This document shows positions 53,350 to 62,700 of a DNA stretch of 64,000 nucleotides, piece by piece; within the stretch, counting starts at the first letter, position 1; every line of letters begins with the position of its first letter. Source of the stretch: Theristus sp. LFF4_11 (lineage: Eukaryota; Nematoda; Chromadorea; Monhysterida; Xyalidae). The DNA lies in contig JASANC010004953.1 of assembly GCA_030248135.1 (NCBI GenBank), forward strand, positions 31,567-95,566. Reading direction: 5' to 3'. Below the pieces are notes generated by a model. The model was not told the origin of the DNA. It saw only the letters and a list, made by a program, of their open reading frames with translations, and made no database searches. A program made the translations under genes and the position numbers.

Positions 53350-53857
53350 CTTTCTGCGCAAAAACGACGTCGTTTGTTTTTGGTTGTTTTGTGTTGTGAT
53401 TTGTCTTTTGTACTTTTAATCTCGAGTCTCTACTCTCTGCTTCTGTCGATTTGCGGCTTTTTATTCAGGGGTTGAATATTTTTTCTTTTGATTCAGTCGA
53501 TCGACACTGGTTGATCGACACGACAAAGGGAGCGAAGCGACCAGAAAGAAAACAAAAACAAAACAAACTTTATTATTATTGTTTTTGCAGGGCCTCGTAC
53601 TCGTTTGTTCGTCCGTTTTCGTTTTTTTCTTTAAACACTTTTTCCTTTTTATTTCTTTTTTCTTTCCTTGTTTTTGTTTTGGATTTGGCTTTGGCTCGGC
53701 GGCAGGAGAAAAGGAATGAAGAAGCGACTGGTTGGAAAGAAACGAACGCACGTCCTGTCCTGTCCTTTCATCCGTCTTCAAAGTTTTTTTTGTGCAATTG
53801 ATCGATTCAACTCAATATTGTGTTGAACTGAAAATTGCAATTTTTCGGAATGACTTT

Positions 53858-53892
<35 letters not shown>

Positions 53893-54104
53893 TTTTACAA
53901 AAAAAATTTCAGCACTGCGGTGGATCGGCATCGGGGCGTGTGCATGTCGCGCGGTGATCCACCATTTTTGGCTTGCTGTGAATTATTGGCTCAAAAAGGC
54001 TTCATTGATAGTTCATCCAACAAAAAATCCAACAAAAAGGCTTCAGTGATTCGGTAGTTCATTCCACACACGATACAACTGCATTCTGTCTCAAAGTCAA
54101 AATC
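53350..54104. promoter_or_regulatory. Shared upstream region of ALDH9A1 (minus) and SRP9 (plus)
   Basis: The two genes are divergent with 755 bases between start codons, so their promoters lie here. The region is T-rich with a (GTT)n run of about ten units at 53861-53890. No TATA box or named site can be supported. Confidence 0.5.
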
Positions 54105-54359
54105 ATGACCTATTTCACGTCGTGGGACGAGTTCGCGAAGGCGGTCGAGAAACTGTACATCGCGAGTCCGAATCGTTGTCGTTTCGTGACGAAATACCAG
54201 CATAAGAGCGGTAAATTGGTGCTAAAGATGACGGACGACGTCATCTGCCTCCAGTATCGGACGGAACAATTGCAGGACGTGAAACGACTCGAGAAGCTCA
54301 CCGCCTCGCTCATGCGGCACATCGTCACGAAGGATCTGTCGCGGCATGAACAACATTGA
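54105..54359 (+). CDS. SRP9: Signal recognition particle 9 kDa protein (SRP9)
   Basis: Subunit of the SRP Alu domain; with SRP14 it binds the 5' domain of SRP RNA and causes elongation arrest during protein targeting to the ER. One intronless exon encodes 84 residues (human 86). The start MTYFTSWDEFAKAVEKLYIA matches the family N-terminus, followed by RCRFVTKYQHKSGKLVLKMT and DDVICLQYRTEQLQDVKRLE, the alpha-beta-beta-beta-alpha fold of SRP9. An intronless copy could be a retrocopy, but the intact frame, the full-length match and the lack of a poly-A tail argue for the functional gene. The stop codon TGA lies inside the target-site duplication of the adjacent transposon. Confidence 0.93.
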   Translation: MTYFTSWDEFAKAVEKLYIASPNRCRFVTKYQHKSGKLVLKMTDDVICLQYRTEQLQDVKRLEKLTASLMRHIVTKDLSRHEQH

Positions 54360-54363
54360 CGCG

Positions 54364-54851
54364 CATAGTTGTTCCAGAGCCGAGGGGTTGGGGGGGGGGG
54401 TGCCGATATAGATAGCTGGAGCAAATTTTCTAGATAGATAGATAGCTGGAAAATTTTGGGGGGGGCGCGGGGGGGGGGCCATGTGACTTTGGGGGGGGGG
54501 CCGGTCAAAATTTTGAAATTTGGTAGATAAATAGCTAAAACAATAAAAAGCTATAAAAACAGCAAAATAATGCTAAAAATACACTAAAAATCAAGTATAA
54601 GCGCGTATTTTACCTAAAATTAGCGAAATTTTCAAGAATTACGAGCAAAAATGGTTAATTTTGCTCAAAAATTGACCCATTTCATGTCCTCGAAGACAAA
54701 AATTTTCAGATAGATAGCTGGCTGAGAAATTTTTTTAGATAGATAATAGCTGAGCCGAAAAAACCTGTTTGATAGAGATAGATTCGAAAATTTTTTTTGG
54801 GGGGGGGGGGGGGGGGCGGCCCCCCCCAGGCCCCCCCCTAGAACAACTATG
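54364..54851. mobile_element. hAT-like MITE with poly-G/poly-C core at SRP9 stop codon
   Basis: Perfect 8-base duplication TTGACGCG at 54356-54363 and 54852-54859. Ends CATAGTTGTTCCAG and CTAGAACAACTATG are inverted with one mismatch. Inside are GATA-type repeats (GATAGATAGATAGCTGG), A/T-rich sequence and several runs of 7-18 G or C. A related right end occurs at 39219-39232. No ORF. The 8-base duplication and CA-type ends suggest the hAT superfamily. Confidence 0.85.
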
Positions 54852-54859
54852 TTGACGCG

Positions 54860-55768
54860 ACCTGGTTGCGCGGGCCGGAGTGATTGCGAGTTTTGTGATA
54901 CGAGAACGAGACTTTCTGAGTGGTGGATTCTCAGTTGCACTGGCACTGCTGATGAGTTTTGGTCTTCCGAAATCAAACGGGATTTTGCGGGCTCTGGTCT
55001 GAGTTGTTCTGAATTGCGAAGGGCAGAGGAAAGCAGAATACGGTTTGGTTTGGTTGTGCAAAAAACGTTCGAATTTCCGTCAATCATCTGCGATCAGATC
55101 TGATTTGTTTTTGTTGTGTGTGTAGTGAAAAATCTCAATGTGCAAAAATAATTCGTTCTGGATTCTGTCTGTTGTTGTTGCAGTGCCAGTGTCGAATTCT
55201 GCTGACTTGTTTTTATGGATCATTTGGCGAGATTTCGTTGGTTCGGTACTTCCATTGGTGGTTTCTTTTTTGTTCGATTTTTAAAATCGTTGTTAGCATT
55301 GTTATTGTTATTGGTTGAGATTTTTTTGATTTGTTCACGGTTTTCTCGTTTGTGATTGTAAACTGCTTCGTTCGTTTGTTCTCGATTGTTTTCACTGCTC
55401 TTGTTGCGTTGTGAATTGAGTTTGCGAATTGTTTTTGATCAATAATTGTGTGATACAGTTTTTCTGCAGTTCCGTGGAATGGACAAATAAAATGATCATT
55501 TCACATTGCTGATGTGACGGAACGAGCTTTTTTCAATGATCATCATTACACCCGTGTTTTCAAACCAAACGGGTGGCGGCAACAGGCTGCTTATTTCTGC
55601 CTTTCGAGCATCAACATTCCATTTGCTGTTGGGCACATTGCTTTTGCATTATTGCAATTGTACCACTATGCTTTGATAAAACCTGCCTGCTGCCAGGTGC
55701 ACTTCACTCCAAACTCCAGTGTTTCGCAGCAACTTGTGGCTGACAGAATCATTTAGACAACGTTGACA
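54860..55768 (+). other. SRP9 3' region and intergenic spacer
   Basis: No coding exon recognised. AATAAA at 55486-55491 is the first good polyadenylation signal after SRP9, so its 3' UTR may run through the transposon to about 55510. Confidence 0.5.
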
Positions 55769-57113
55769 GAGCTGTTCTGTGGTTACATTTTTTTGTGTTC
55801 CTTCATATCATGCGAAATTAGTGTTGGTTTCAGGAAGGAGACAGTTTCGGGAAAAACCTGATTTAATCAAAACGAATCAGAATCGGAACAAAAAAATGTC
55901 GGCCACGACGCATCAGACGACTGCGGATTATGGCACTGCCGATCCGCCGCCGACCTACGTGGAATGCGAACATCCCGATGGTTTGCGTTCTGGTTTCTTT
56001 TCGATTGTTGTTGTCGTTGGATATTTCAGGCGATGTTTTTAGCCAGGGGTGGGTAGGGTTAGGGGCTTTGAAAAAAAAAATTTTTTTTTTATTTTTTTTT
56101 CGTTTTTTTTTTAAAAAAAAAAATTGGATTTTTTTTTTTCAAACTTAAAAAAAAAATTTGAAAATTTTTTCTTCTACTTTGCTCTGAAAATTCGATTTAT
56201 GGCATAATTTTTTGAAAGTTCAAACCAAATTTTCTTCCCAACTTCTTTGTGTGCTTAGGTAAATGTCATTATTTGGTCATTTTGACCGACGTACTCCATG
56301 TTTTTCGATTTGGATGACTTCTAGAGTCAATTTTTAGCGTTGAAATGACTTAACTGAATTGAAATATCGTTTCAGAAATCGTTTTCTTGCAACTTAGAAC
56401 ATGTTTTTCAGTCGGTAGGCCATGAGATGAATATGATATCTTGTTGATTGGCGTATGTTATAGGTCTACAATGGAGTTGTGCGATATATTGTTAAACAAT
56501 TTGAGCGGAGATGTTGGTTAATACCACATCACACGACCGTTTTTCAGATACCCGATAACATGGCCACATGTTAAAACTTGCGTGCTGAGCTAAACTAACG
56601 TGTTAAACTTGCGTCTGTCAGTTGCCCGCAACGTGATCGCGAAATCATGGTACGTGTTTTCGATACGATGATTTGAAGAGTGGGCTCTCGCCATGTGGCA
56701 GATAGCATAGCTGGTTGAACCTGAAAGTAAGTGTCTTGGGGGGGGGGCGACCGGGTCGACAGGGGTTGCAGACTTAGCTACAGCAAACAGGAATTTTTGA
56801 ACACAGTCAAATTTTGGTAATTTTCTAAAGAGGAACCACTAAGAGCGGTTCAATATTCAAGTACACGTGAAAAATTGCCCTGTTTTACTGTTGAAAATGA
56901 AACTTTCCCTCTATGAAATGAACATAATTTCAATAAAACACGATTTTCGCTCTTATAGTTTCCCGGATCGTTCTGAAAATAGTCTAGATGAACTCAGCTC
57001 GACGAGACGCTTCGAACAAACCTAACTTGTAAAAAAAAAATTTTTTTTTTTTTAAAAAAATTTTTTTTTTTAATTTAAAAAAAAAAATCCGGATTTTTTT
57101 TTTTCCCTAACCC
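55769..57113 (+). repeat. Segmental duplication, copy 1
   Basis: From AGAGCTGTTCTGTGGTTACA onwards this segment matches 62701-64000 nearly base for base: upstream region, coding exon 1 of the TMEM272-like gene, SINE fragment and one palindrome arm. Differences are scattered substitutions and poly-A/poly-T lengths. The match starts abruptly; sequence further upstream is unrelated. Confidence 0.92.
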
Positions 57114-60100
57114 TAGGGGTGGGTGTAGGGTTAGGGGAAAAAAAAAATCCGGATTTTTTTTTTTAAATTAAAAAAAAAATTTTTTTTTTAAAAAAAAAAA
57201 TTTTTTTTACAAGTTAGGTTTGTTCGAAGCGTCTCGTCGAGCTGAGTTCATCTAGACTATTTTCAGAACGATCCGGAAAACTATAAGAGCGAAAATCGTG
57301 TTTTCTTGAAATTATGTCCATTTCATAGAGGGAAAGTTGCATTTTCAACAGTAAAACAGGACAATTTTCGACGTGTACTTGAATATTGAACCGTTCTTAG
57401 TTGTTCCTCTTTAGAAAATTACCAAAATTTGACTGTGTTCAAAAATTCCTGTTTGCTGTAGCTAAGTCGGCAACCCCTGTCGACCCGGTCGCCCCCCCCC
57501 CCCCAAGACACTTACTTTCAGGTTCAACCAGCTATGCTATCTGCCACATGGCGAGAGCCCACTCTTCAAATCATCGTATCGAAAACACGTACCATGATTT
57601 CGCGATCACGTTGCGGGCAACTGACAGACGCAAGTTTAACACGTTAGTTTAGCTCAGCACGCAAGTTTTAACATGTGGCCATGTTATCGGGTATCTGAAA
57701 AACGGTCGTGTGATGTGGTATTAACCAACATCTCCGCTCAAATTGTTTAACAATATATCGCACAACTCCATTGTAGACCTATAACATACGCCAATCAACA
57801 AGATATCATGTTCATCTCATGGCCTACCGACTGAAAAACATGTTCTAAGTTGCAAGAAAACGATTTCTGAAACGATATTTCAATTGAGTTAAGTCATTTC
57901 AACGCTAAAAATTGACTCTAGAAGTCATCCAAATCGAAAAACATGGAGTACGTCGGTCAAAATGACCAAATAATGACATTTACCTAAGCACACAAAGAAG
58001 TTGGGAAGAAAATTTGGTTTGAACTTTCAAAAAATTATGCCATAAATCGAATTTTCAGAGCAAAGTAGAAGAAAAAATTTTCAAATTTTTTTTTTTAAGT
58101 TTGAAAAAAAAAATCCAAATTTTTTTTTTAAAAAAAAAACGAAAAAAAAAATAAAAAAAAAATTTTTTTTTTCAAAGCCCCTAACCCTAGGTGGGTGACC
58201 CAGAAAAGCGCGCAAACTGCCGTCGAGTAGGGTGTCATTAAGTGCCGATACACCCCTCGGCGGGGCTCGATCCCCCGTATGCAGTTCGATATTTCGACTC
58301 GCATGTTCGTCAGTCTTTTGTTTCGCATGTTTTGGCTTGCCTACTCATGGTGTCTTACACTTCTCTGGTATTATGCCGTGCACTGCAGAATAAAACTGAC
58401 TGACTGTCAGTCAGAGTCACCTGTTTGTAAAACTCATTCTTTTTCTCAAATGTTGCTCGGCTTGAGCACAACTTCTTGAATTTGAACGATCTGAATTTCA
58501 GTTACTCATCTTGCTGATTTCGTGAAATCTCATTCGACTAATCTCAGTCGCGTCCGTGGCGTAGCCGTAGAACTTCGGCCTACAGTTCTGTAGGTACCGG
58601 GTTCGAACCTCGCTGTGGACAAGACATACTAGTGGAAAATTAGAGTGACCAACGAACATCTAATAGTCTATTCCCTCCTGAGCCGAGGGTAAAATTGGGT
58701 TCGGGGCAGTATTGCCCGTCTCCGCCGGAGTTTGGTACCTTCGGGTTTCCGGAACCGGCGCGCGTATAATTAAATGAATTAAAAAAATTAATGTTCCAAA
58801 GCAAAAAATGCTGCTTAAAATTCGGATTTTAGGTCCACCGCCGCCATCCTATGACTCGTTGTACGGAGAGCTCCGTGAAATCGACAACCCGAAAGGATTC
58901 TTTGGGTTTCTCGGCAAAGTCGCGAACATAGTCGTCGGCACCGGTGAGTTGTTTTATGATTTATTTACTTTATTTTTCTTTGATTCCAATTCTACAGTGT
59001 GACCGAATAAATAAGGCACTCCTAGTCTTCTCTATCAAGGAAAGACCAGTTGCAGACTATTAAGTTGTGTTTTTTTAAAATGCCGGGTTTTTACAATCGT
59101 GTGTCGTAGCACGAAAAACCGATTGATTAATAAACATACGTCAAATTTTTCACACACCATTGGGTTTCCGAACGTCGTTTTTCGTTCATTCAAACTTTGC
59201 GTGCTCCTTTCATCCCGAAAAAAGCTGCCATTTTTACCAAGCCACACCGGAAATATTGATGTTGCTCGTTCTGTTTTCATTTTGTTGAGTACCTAAATCG
59301 AACTCTAAATTGTAGGGAATCATCTGATTCGTTGGTGATTACGGTATGCATGCTTGCTTTCCGTGCAAACCAAACTGCGCTCCACAGCAGTTCATGCACC
59401 GAATGCATGCATCAACCAATCAGCTATTTGGAATATGTTAATGGAGTTAGACTGTATATTGACGAGACTTTTCTAATTATACCGTCGTCAATGCTCAATA
59501 GTGTTTTCCTCTTAAATATTGTTATAGACTGTATGTTTAAGAGACTTTTCTCGTCACAAAATCGTCAATGCTCAATAGCATTTCCCTCTCAACTATTCCC
59601 AACCAATACCCTCCCACCATCGTCGCACACGAACTCCCCTCCGCTGCAGTGCTGTTCCTGGTTCTGCTCGGCCTCGCCAACATCGTGCCGATCGTGATGA
59701 TCGTGATCGGTGCGGTGCACGTGCACGACTGCCCCGCGCAGAAGTACATCCCGATCTGGCTGATTGTCAGTGGCGTTTTCTCGCTGCTTCGCTCGTCGTT
59801 GAGCATTCTGCACAAAGTGAAACAGCGGCTGCGACGCGGCGACGCGCAGGATTCTACCGTGCGGGTTTTTGTGTTTTGGTTTTTTCTTCTGATGTTGTTT
59901 TTTGTCTTGTTCTGTGATTTCGCCCCCGCCGATTTTCCTCGATGACTTGAGGAAAGTGAGTTTTTTTTTAATTCTGCCGCATTTCAGTCAGTCCGCCTGT
60001 GTACGTCTCTGCCATTTGACTTGAACCAGCATAATCGGCCCAGCATAAAAAAACTTGAAATTTCGTCTTTATTTATTTCAGGGTCCGTACGACAACGTGA

Positions 60101-60884
60101 AGGAGAATCCGTGCGGCGGGCTGATTGGTTGCTTCTTGACGATCTGGTTTATTTGCGGTGAGTTTGAATGTGAACTCATGATTGTAAATTTTGGTTTTGT
60201 TTTCCTATCCAATTCGAGCGTGTGTGACTGAAAGTACAGTGGCGGCCAAAAGTGTTGGAACGCTGCGCGCGCGTGTGCTGCGTATTGCGCGCGTGTTGCA
60301 TCAGCCGTACAAACGCTATTATAATAATTTATGGGCAACGTTGGGTCGAAAAGTGTCCCGTGAATTCACCGTTGCCCATAAATTCTCATAATAGCGTTTG
60401 TACGGCTGATGCAACACGGGCGCAATACACAGCACACACGCGCGCAGCGTTCCAACACTTTTGGCCGCCACTGTACGTCATTTGTGGTGCTCTGAAATAT
60501 GCGCGCCCTTTATCACAGCAACCGTTCAACCCGAACATTGGCCGATTCTATCACATGAGGAAAAAAACAGGTCAAGGAGTGAGAGTGAAGCCAAGTCCCT
60601 TTTTAATCCAAACCGCTAATCTAATCGTATAACCTCCGTTTTCTCCCACTCGTGCAGGCACCGTGTGGGTGTACGGTTTCCACGGTCAACTCGACCAGCC
60701 GACGCTCGCAATGCCGCCATACTGCGACCCACTGACATACTACTTCTCGTGGTGGCTGATTACGCTGATGTACGTGCTGTGTGTGCTGTTGGTGTTGTTC
60801 TTCTGTTGCTGCGGCGTTTGCGTGCTCGCGGCGGCGTCGACGAATCGCGCACGATCGCAGCAGCCACCAGCCGGTGAACCGTAG
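55896..60884 (+). CDS. TMEM272-like four-pass membrane protein, 5 exons
   Basis: Exons 55896-55980, 58833-58943, 59650-59858, 60082-60157 and 60658-60884 join in phase to 235 residues ending TAG. The N-terminal tail is Pro/Tyr-rich with DPPPTYVECEHPD and PPPPSYDSLYGELRE, PPxY motifs of the type bound by WW-domain (Nedd4-like) ligases. Four hydrophobic segments follow: VLFLVLLGLANIVPIVMIVI, YIPIWLIVSGVFSLL, GGLIGCFLTIWFICGTVWVY and YYFSWWLITLMYVLCVLLVL. VHDCPAQKYIPI matches the conserved loop of TMEM272-type proteins. Molecular function is not known for this family. Intron 1 (2.85 kb) contains the large palindrome; intron 4 contains a mariner-type MITE. Exon 1 has a duplicate at 62829. Confidence 0.85.
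56029..58280 (-). repeat. SINE family A split by the palindrome
   Basis: AGGCGATGTTTTTAGCCAGG (56029-56048) and CCCAGAAAAGCG ... CGGGGCTCGATCCCCCG (58198-58277) are the two halves of one reversed SINE, as in the intact copy at 29949. Confidence 0.85.
56048..58197. mobile_element. 2.1-kb palindromic element with telomere-like borders
   Basis: Two inverted arms, about 56054-57113 and 57120-58190, meet at a centre CCCTAACCCTAGGGGTGGG. Each arm is bordered by TAGGGTTAGGGG-type sequence on both sides, followed by alternating poly-A and poly-T blocks. About 900 bases of unique sequence follow (for example GCGAGAGCCCACTCTTCAAA on the right arm). The arms are highly similar but differ at several positions and in poly-A lengths. 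No plausible ORF. The insertion splits a SINE. A third arm is at 62980-64000. Confidence 0.88.
58328..58410 (+). repeat. Retroposon (ACTG)n tail
   Basis: TTGGCTTGCCTACTCATGGT, CACTTCTCTGGTATTATGCC, GTGCACTGCAGAATAAAACT, then (GACT)n. Complete module, shows the empty site for the insertion at 9560. Confidence 0.75.
58548..58790 (+). repeat. SINE family B, different tRNA-like head
   Basis: Head GCGTCCGTGGCGTAGCCGTA with T-arm-like CGGGTTCGAACCTCG, then a body ending CGGAGTTTGGTACCTTCGGG followed by A-rich sequence. Shares its 3' block with the SINE at 30102 but not its head. Ends about 40 bases before exon 2 of the TMEM272-like gene. Confidence 0.75.
58995..59250. repeat. MITE family 5 copy
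   Basis: TACAGTGTGACCGAATAAAT at the left, GAAAAAAGCTGCCATTTTTA and AGCCACACCGG at the right; in intron 2 of the TMEM272-like gene. Confidence 0.7.
59292..59455. repeat. Chimeric MITE family 1 copy
   Basis: Left end is subfamily 1 (ATCGAACTCTAAATTGTAGG) while the right end is subfamily 2 (ATGTTAATGGAGTTAGACTG). The core switches from GCATGC/TTTCCGTGC to the ACCGAATGCATGCATC form. Confidence 0.75.
60237..60473. mobile_element. Palindromic Tc1/mariner-type MITE
   Basis: Starts CAGTGGCGGCCAAAAGTGTT and ends AACACTTTTGGCCGCCACTG, flanked by TA on both sides. The two arms are complementary over about 110 bases each with a short loop. TA target and this CAGTGGCGGCCAAAAGT end are typical of Tc1/mariner. 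In intron 4 of the TMEM272-like gene. Confidence 0.9.
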
Positions 60885-61150
60885 TCCATCTGTGTGACGT
60901 GTGTACAGTGGATTTCTGATTAGCTGATTGGTTGGTTTGGTGATCACGTGACGTAGCAGCCAGCCGGTCAACCGTTGTCTATCTGTGTGATTTTTTATTA
61001 TCGATTTCTGATTAGCTGATTGGTTGGTTGGTGATCACGTGACATACCACGTAGCAGCCACCCGGTCAACCGTAGTCCGTCCGTGGGACGTACGTGTGTA
61101 CAGTGGATTTCTGATTAGCTGATTGGTTGGTTGGTGATCACGTGTGATGC
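60857..61150. repeat. Tandem triplication of gene end plus MITE arm
   Basis: Three units starting at about 60857, 60953 and 61052, each made of the last TMEM272-like codons with the stop (AGCAGCCACCAGCCGGTGAA) joined to GATTTCTGATTAGCTGATTG and GTGATCACGTG. The third runs on into the rest of a family 1 MITE, ending near 61256. Confidence 0.8.
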
Positions 61151-61263
61151 GTGCGTTGCTGTGCGGCGCGTTGCTGTGGAGGCGGAGTCTAAGACTGCAC
61201 AGAACGACTGTCTGCATGATGTGTGCAATAACCAATCAGCTAATTGTATGTGATATTGAAACA

Positions 61264-61428
61264 GACTGTTGTTCAATCTAGCTCGATAACATATCCAACT
61301 AGCTGATTGGTTGGTGATCGTGACGCATGCATTCTGTGCAAACCAAACTATGCCTATCCACAGTAATGCCTGCACAGAATGTATTCATCACGTGATCACC
61401 AGCCAATCAGCTAGAGTTTGACTGTATC
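61264..61428. repeat. MITE family 1 copy, subfamily 2
   Basis: CAATCTAGCTCGATAACATA left, CAGCTAGAGTTTGACTGTA right, with a short deletion in the right arm. Confidence 0.8.
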
Positions 61429-62700
61429 TATCTAGATAATTAATTGGGTTGTAAATGTTCTCGTCTTTGCAGACGGTGCCCTCTGTCACATATATAACAC
61501 AGTTATTCAGGTGTTGCACAATCGATCACAGGCACAACACACAGTAGCACGGGTGTCATTCATTGTGTGCCTGTTCGTTTGTTACGACGCAACATTGCTG
61601 TGTTAAGTGAGAGTGAACTGCCTCAATGTCAAACTGGTCAGTGGTATGGTCAATATGGTCAATCTGATGGTCAGTGCGCGCATCAATCGGAAATCAGTTT
61701 CATGCGTTTCATTAAAAATGGCGGGCTAACATTCACAGGGCAGTTTTGAATTCGCGCTTGAATCTGATTTCCTTTGGTCTGCAAACGCGAGGCGCAGAAC
61801 CGAAAAAAAAACTGTTATTGTGGACGGTTTGTTAGTTATTTGGCAGCGACACTTTCTGTATTTGTCAGGTGTTGAAGGAAATGATATGGAACATTGGAAT
61901 TGATGCATTACCGTTGATGTATCTTATGTGCAATAAAGATGAGTAGTTTTTTTTTAATTTTATGGCTATAAATTTTGTAAGATCGGCAGATTTATTCGTA
62001 TGGGTATCGGTCGATCGATATAGAATTGTTCGCTTTTCGTATTTTGGTCCTCAAAATTTTTGGGTTTTTTATTTATATTCCTTGGCGATTTTCATAAAAA
62101 CGTTGCTGTGTTTATTGGTTAGTGCTTTTTATTCTGTTGTTACTATCAATACTTTTTTTAATACTCTTTTTGTCTCAAGTGGGTTTTGTTGTTTTGTGCT
62201 GTTCTGTGCTCTGTTTGTATTGCTGTGTTTTTTAGTCATTTTGTTCTTCTGCCAGTTGCCTTTGTATGACCCTTTCTCTTGAAACTTAAAGCAACTTCTG
62301 ATTATACTCCTGTCCCTGTGTGCGGTGAAGTTTAGTATTTATTATCATGTTCATTATTTTATTACGCTGGCTCGCAGGTTGTTATTTTTTCTGAAAGGAA
62401 CTTGAAGAAATTTGAAAATTCTAAAGTCAACATTTTCTTTTTGTTCGATACGCATTACAACAGTTTCTGTCGTCAAAAAATTCTGTGTGTCAGCAAGATA
62501 TAGGTGCCGATCTTGGAAAAAGTATGTTTGAATCTTGTTATCGACTTGGCACTGTTGGTGATTGGTTTGAATTTTCATTTAAAAATATCAATCAAATCAT
62601 TATTGTGGACTTTTCTCTACCAAAAATAATTACTGTTTTTTGGTTGTGGTCTTTGTTTTGCTAAATGCTCGTTACCGTTCGTTTTTCTGATGTTGTTGTT
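61429..62700 (+). other. Intergenic stretch after the TMEM272-like gene
   Basis: T-rich, no exon recognised. Contains a degraded family 6-like element at about 61493-61612 and a family 4 fragment near 61735-61800. AATAAA at 61932-61937 is a possible polyadenylation signal for the TMEM272-like gene. Confidence 0.5.

Noticed and set aside
54105..54359. SRP9 as a processed pseudogene
   Set aside because: Full-length, undisturbed frame and no poly-A tail or duplication of a retrocopy; the only duplication present belongs to the downstream transposon.
56041..57130. True interstitial telomere array
   Set aside because: Only one to two TTAGGG units at each border, with no extended array.
56048..58197. 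Assembly artefact (hairpin read) as the sole explanation for the palindrome
   Set aside because: The arms differ at several positions, the insertion neatly splits a SINE, and a third unit occurs independently at 62980; still worth confirming by long reads.
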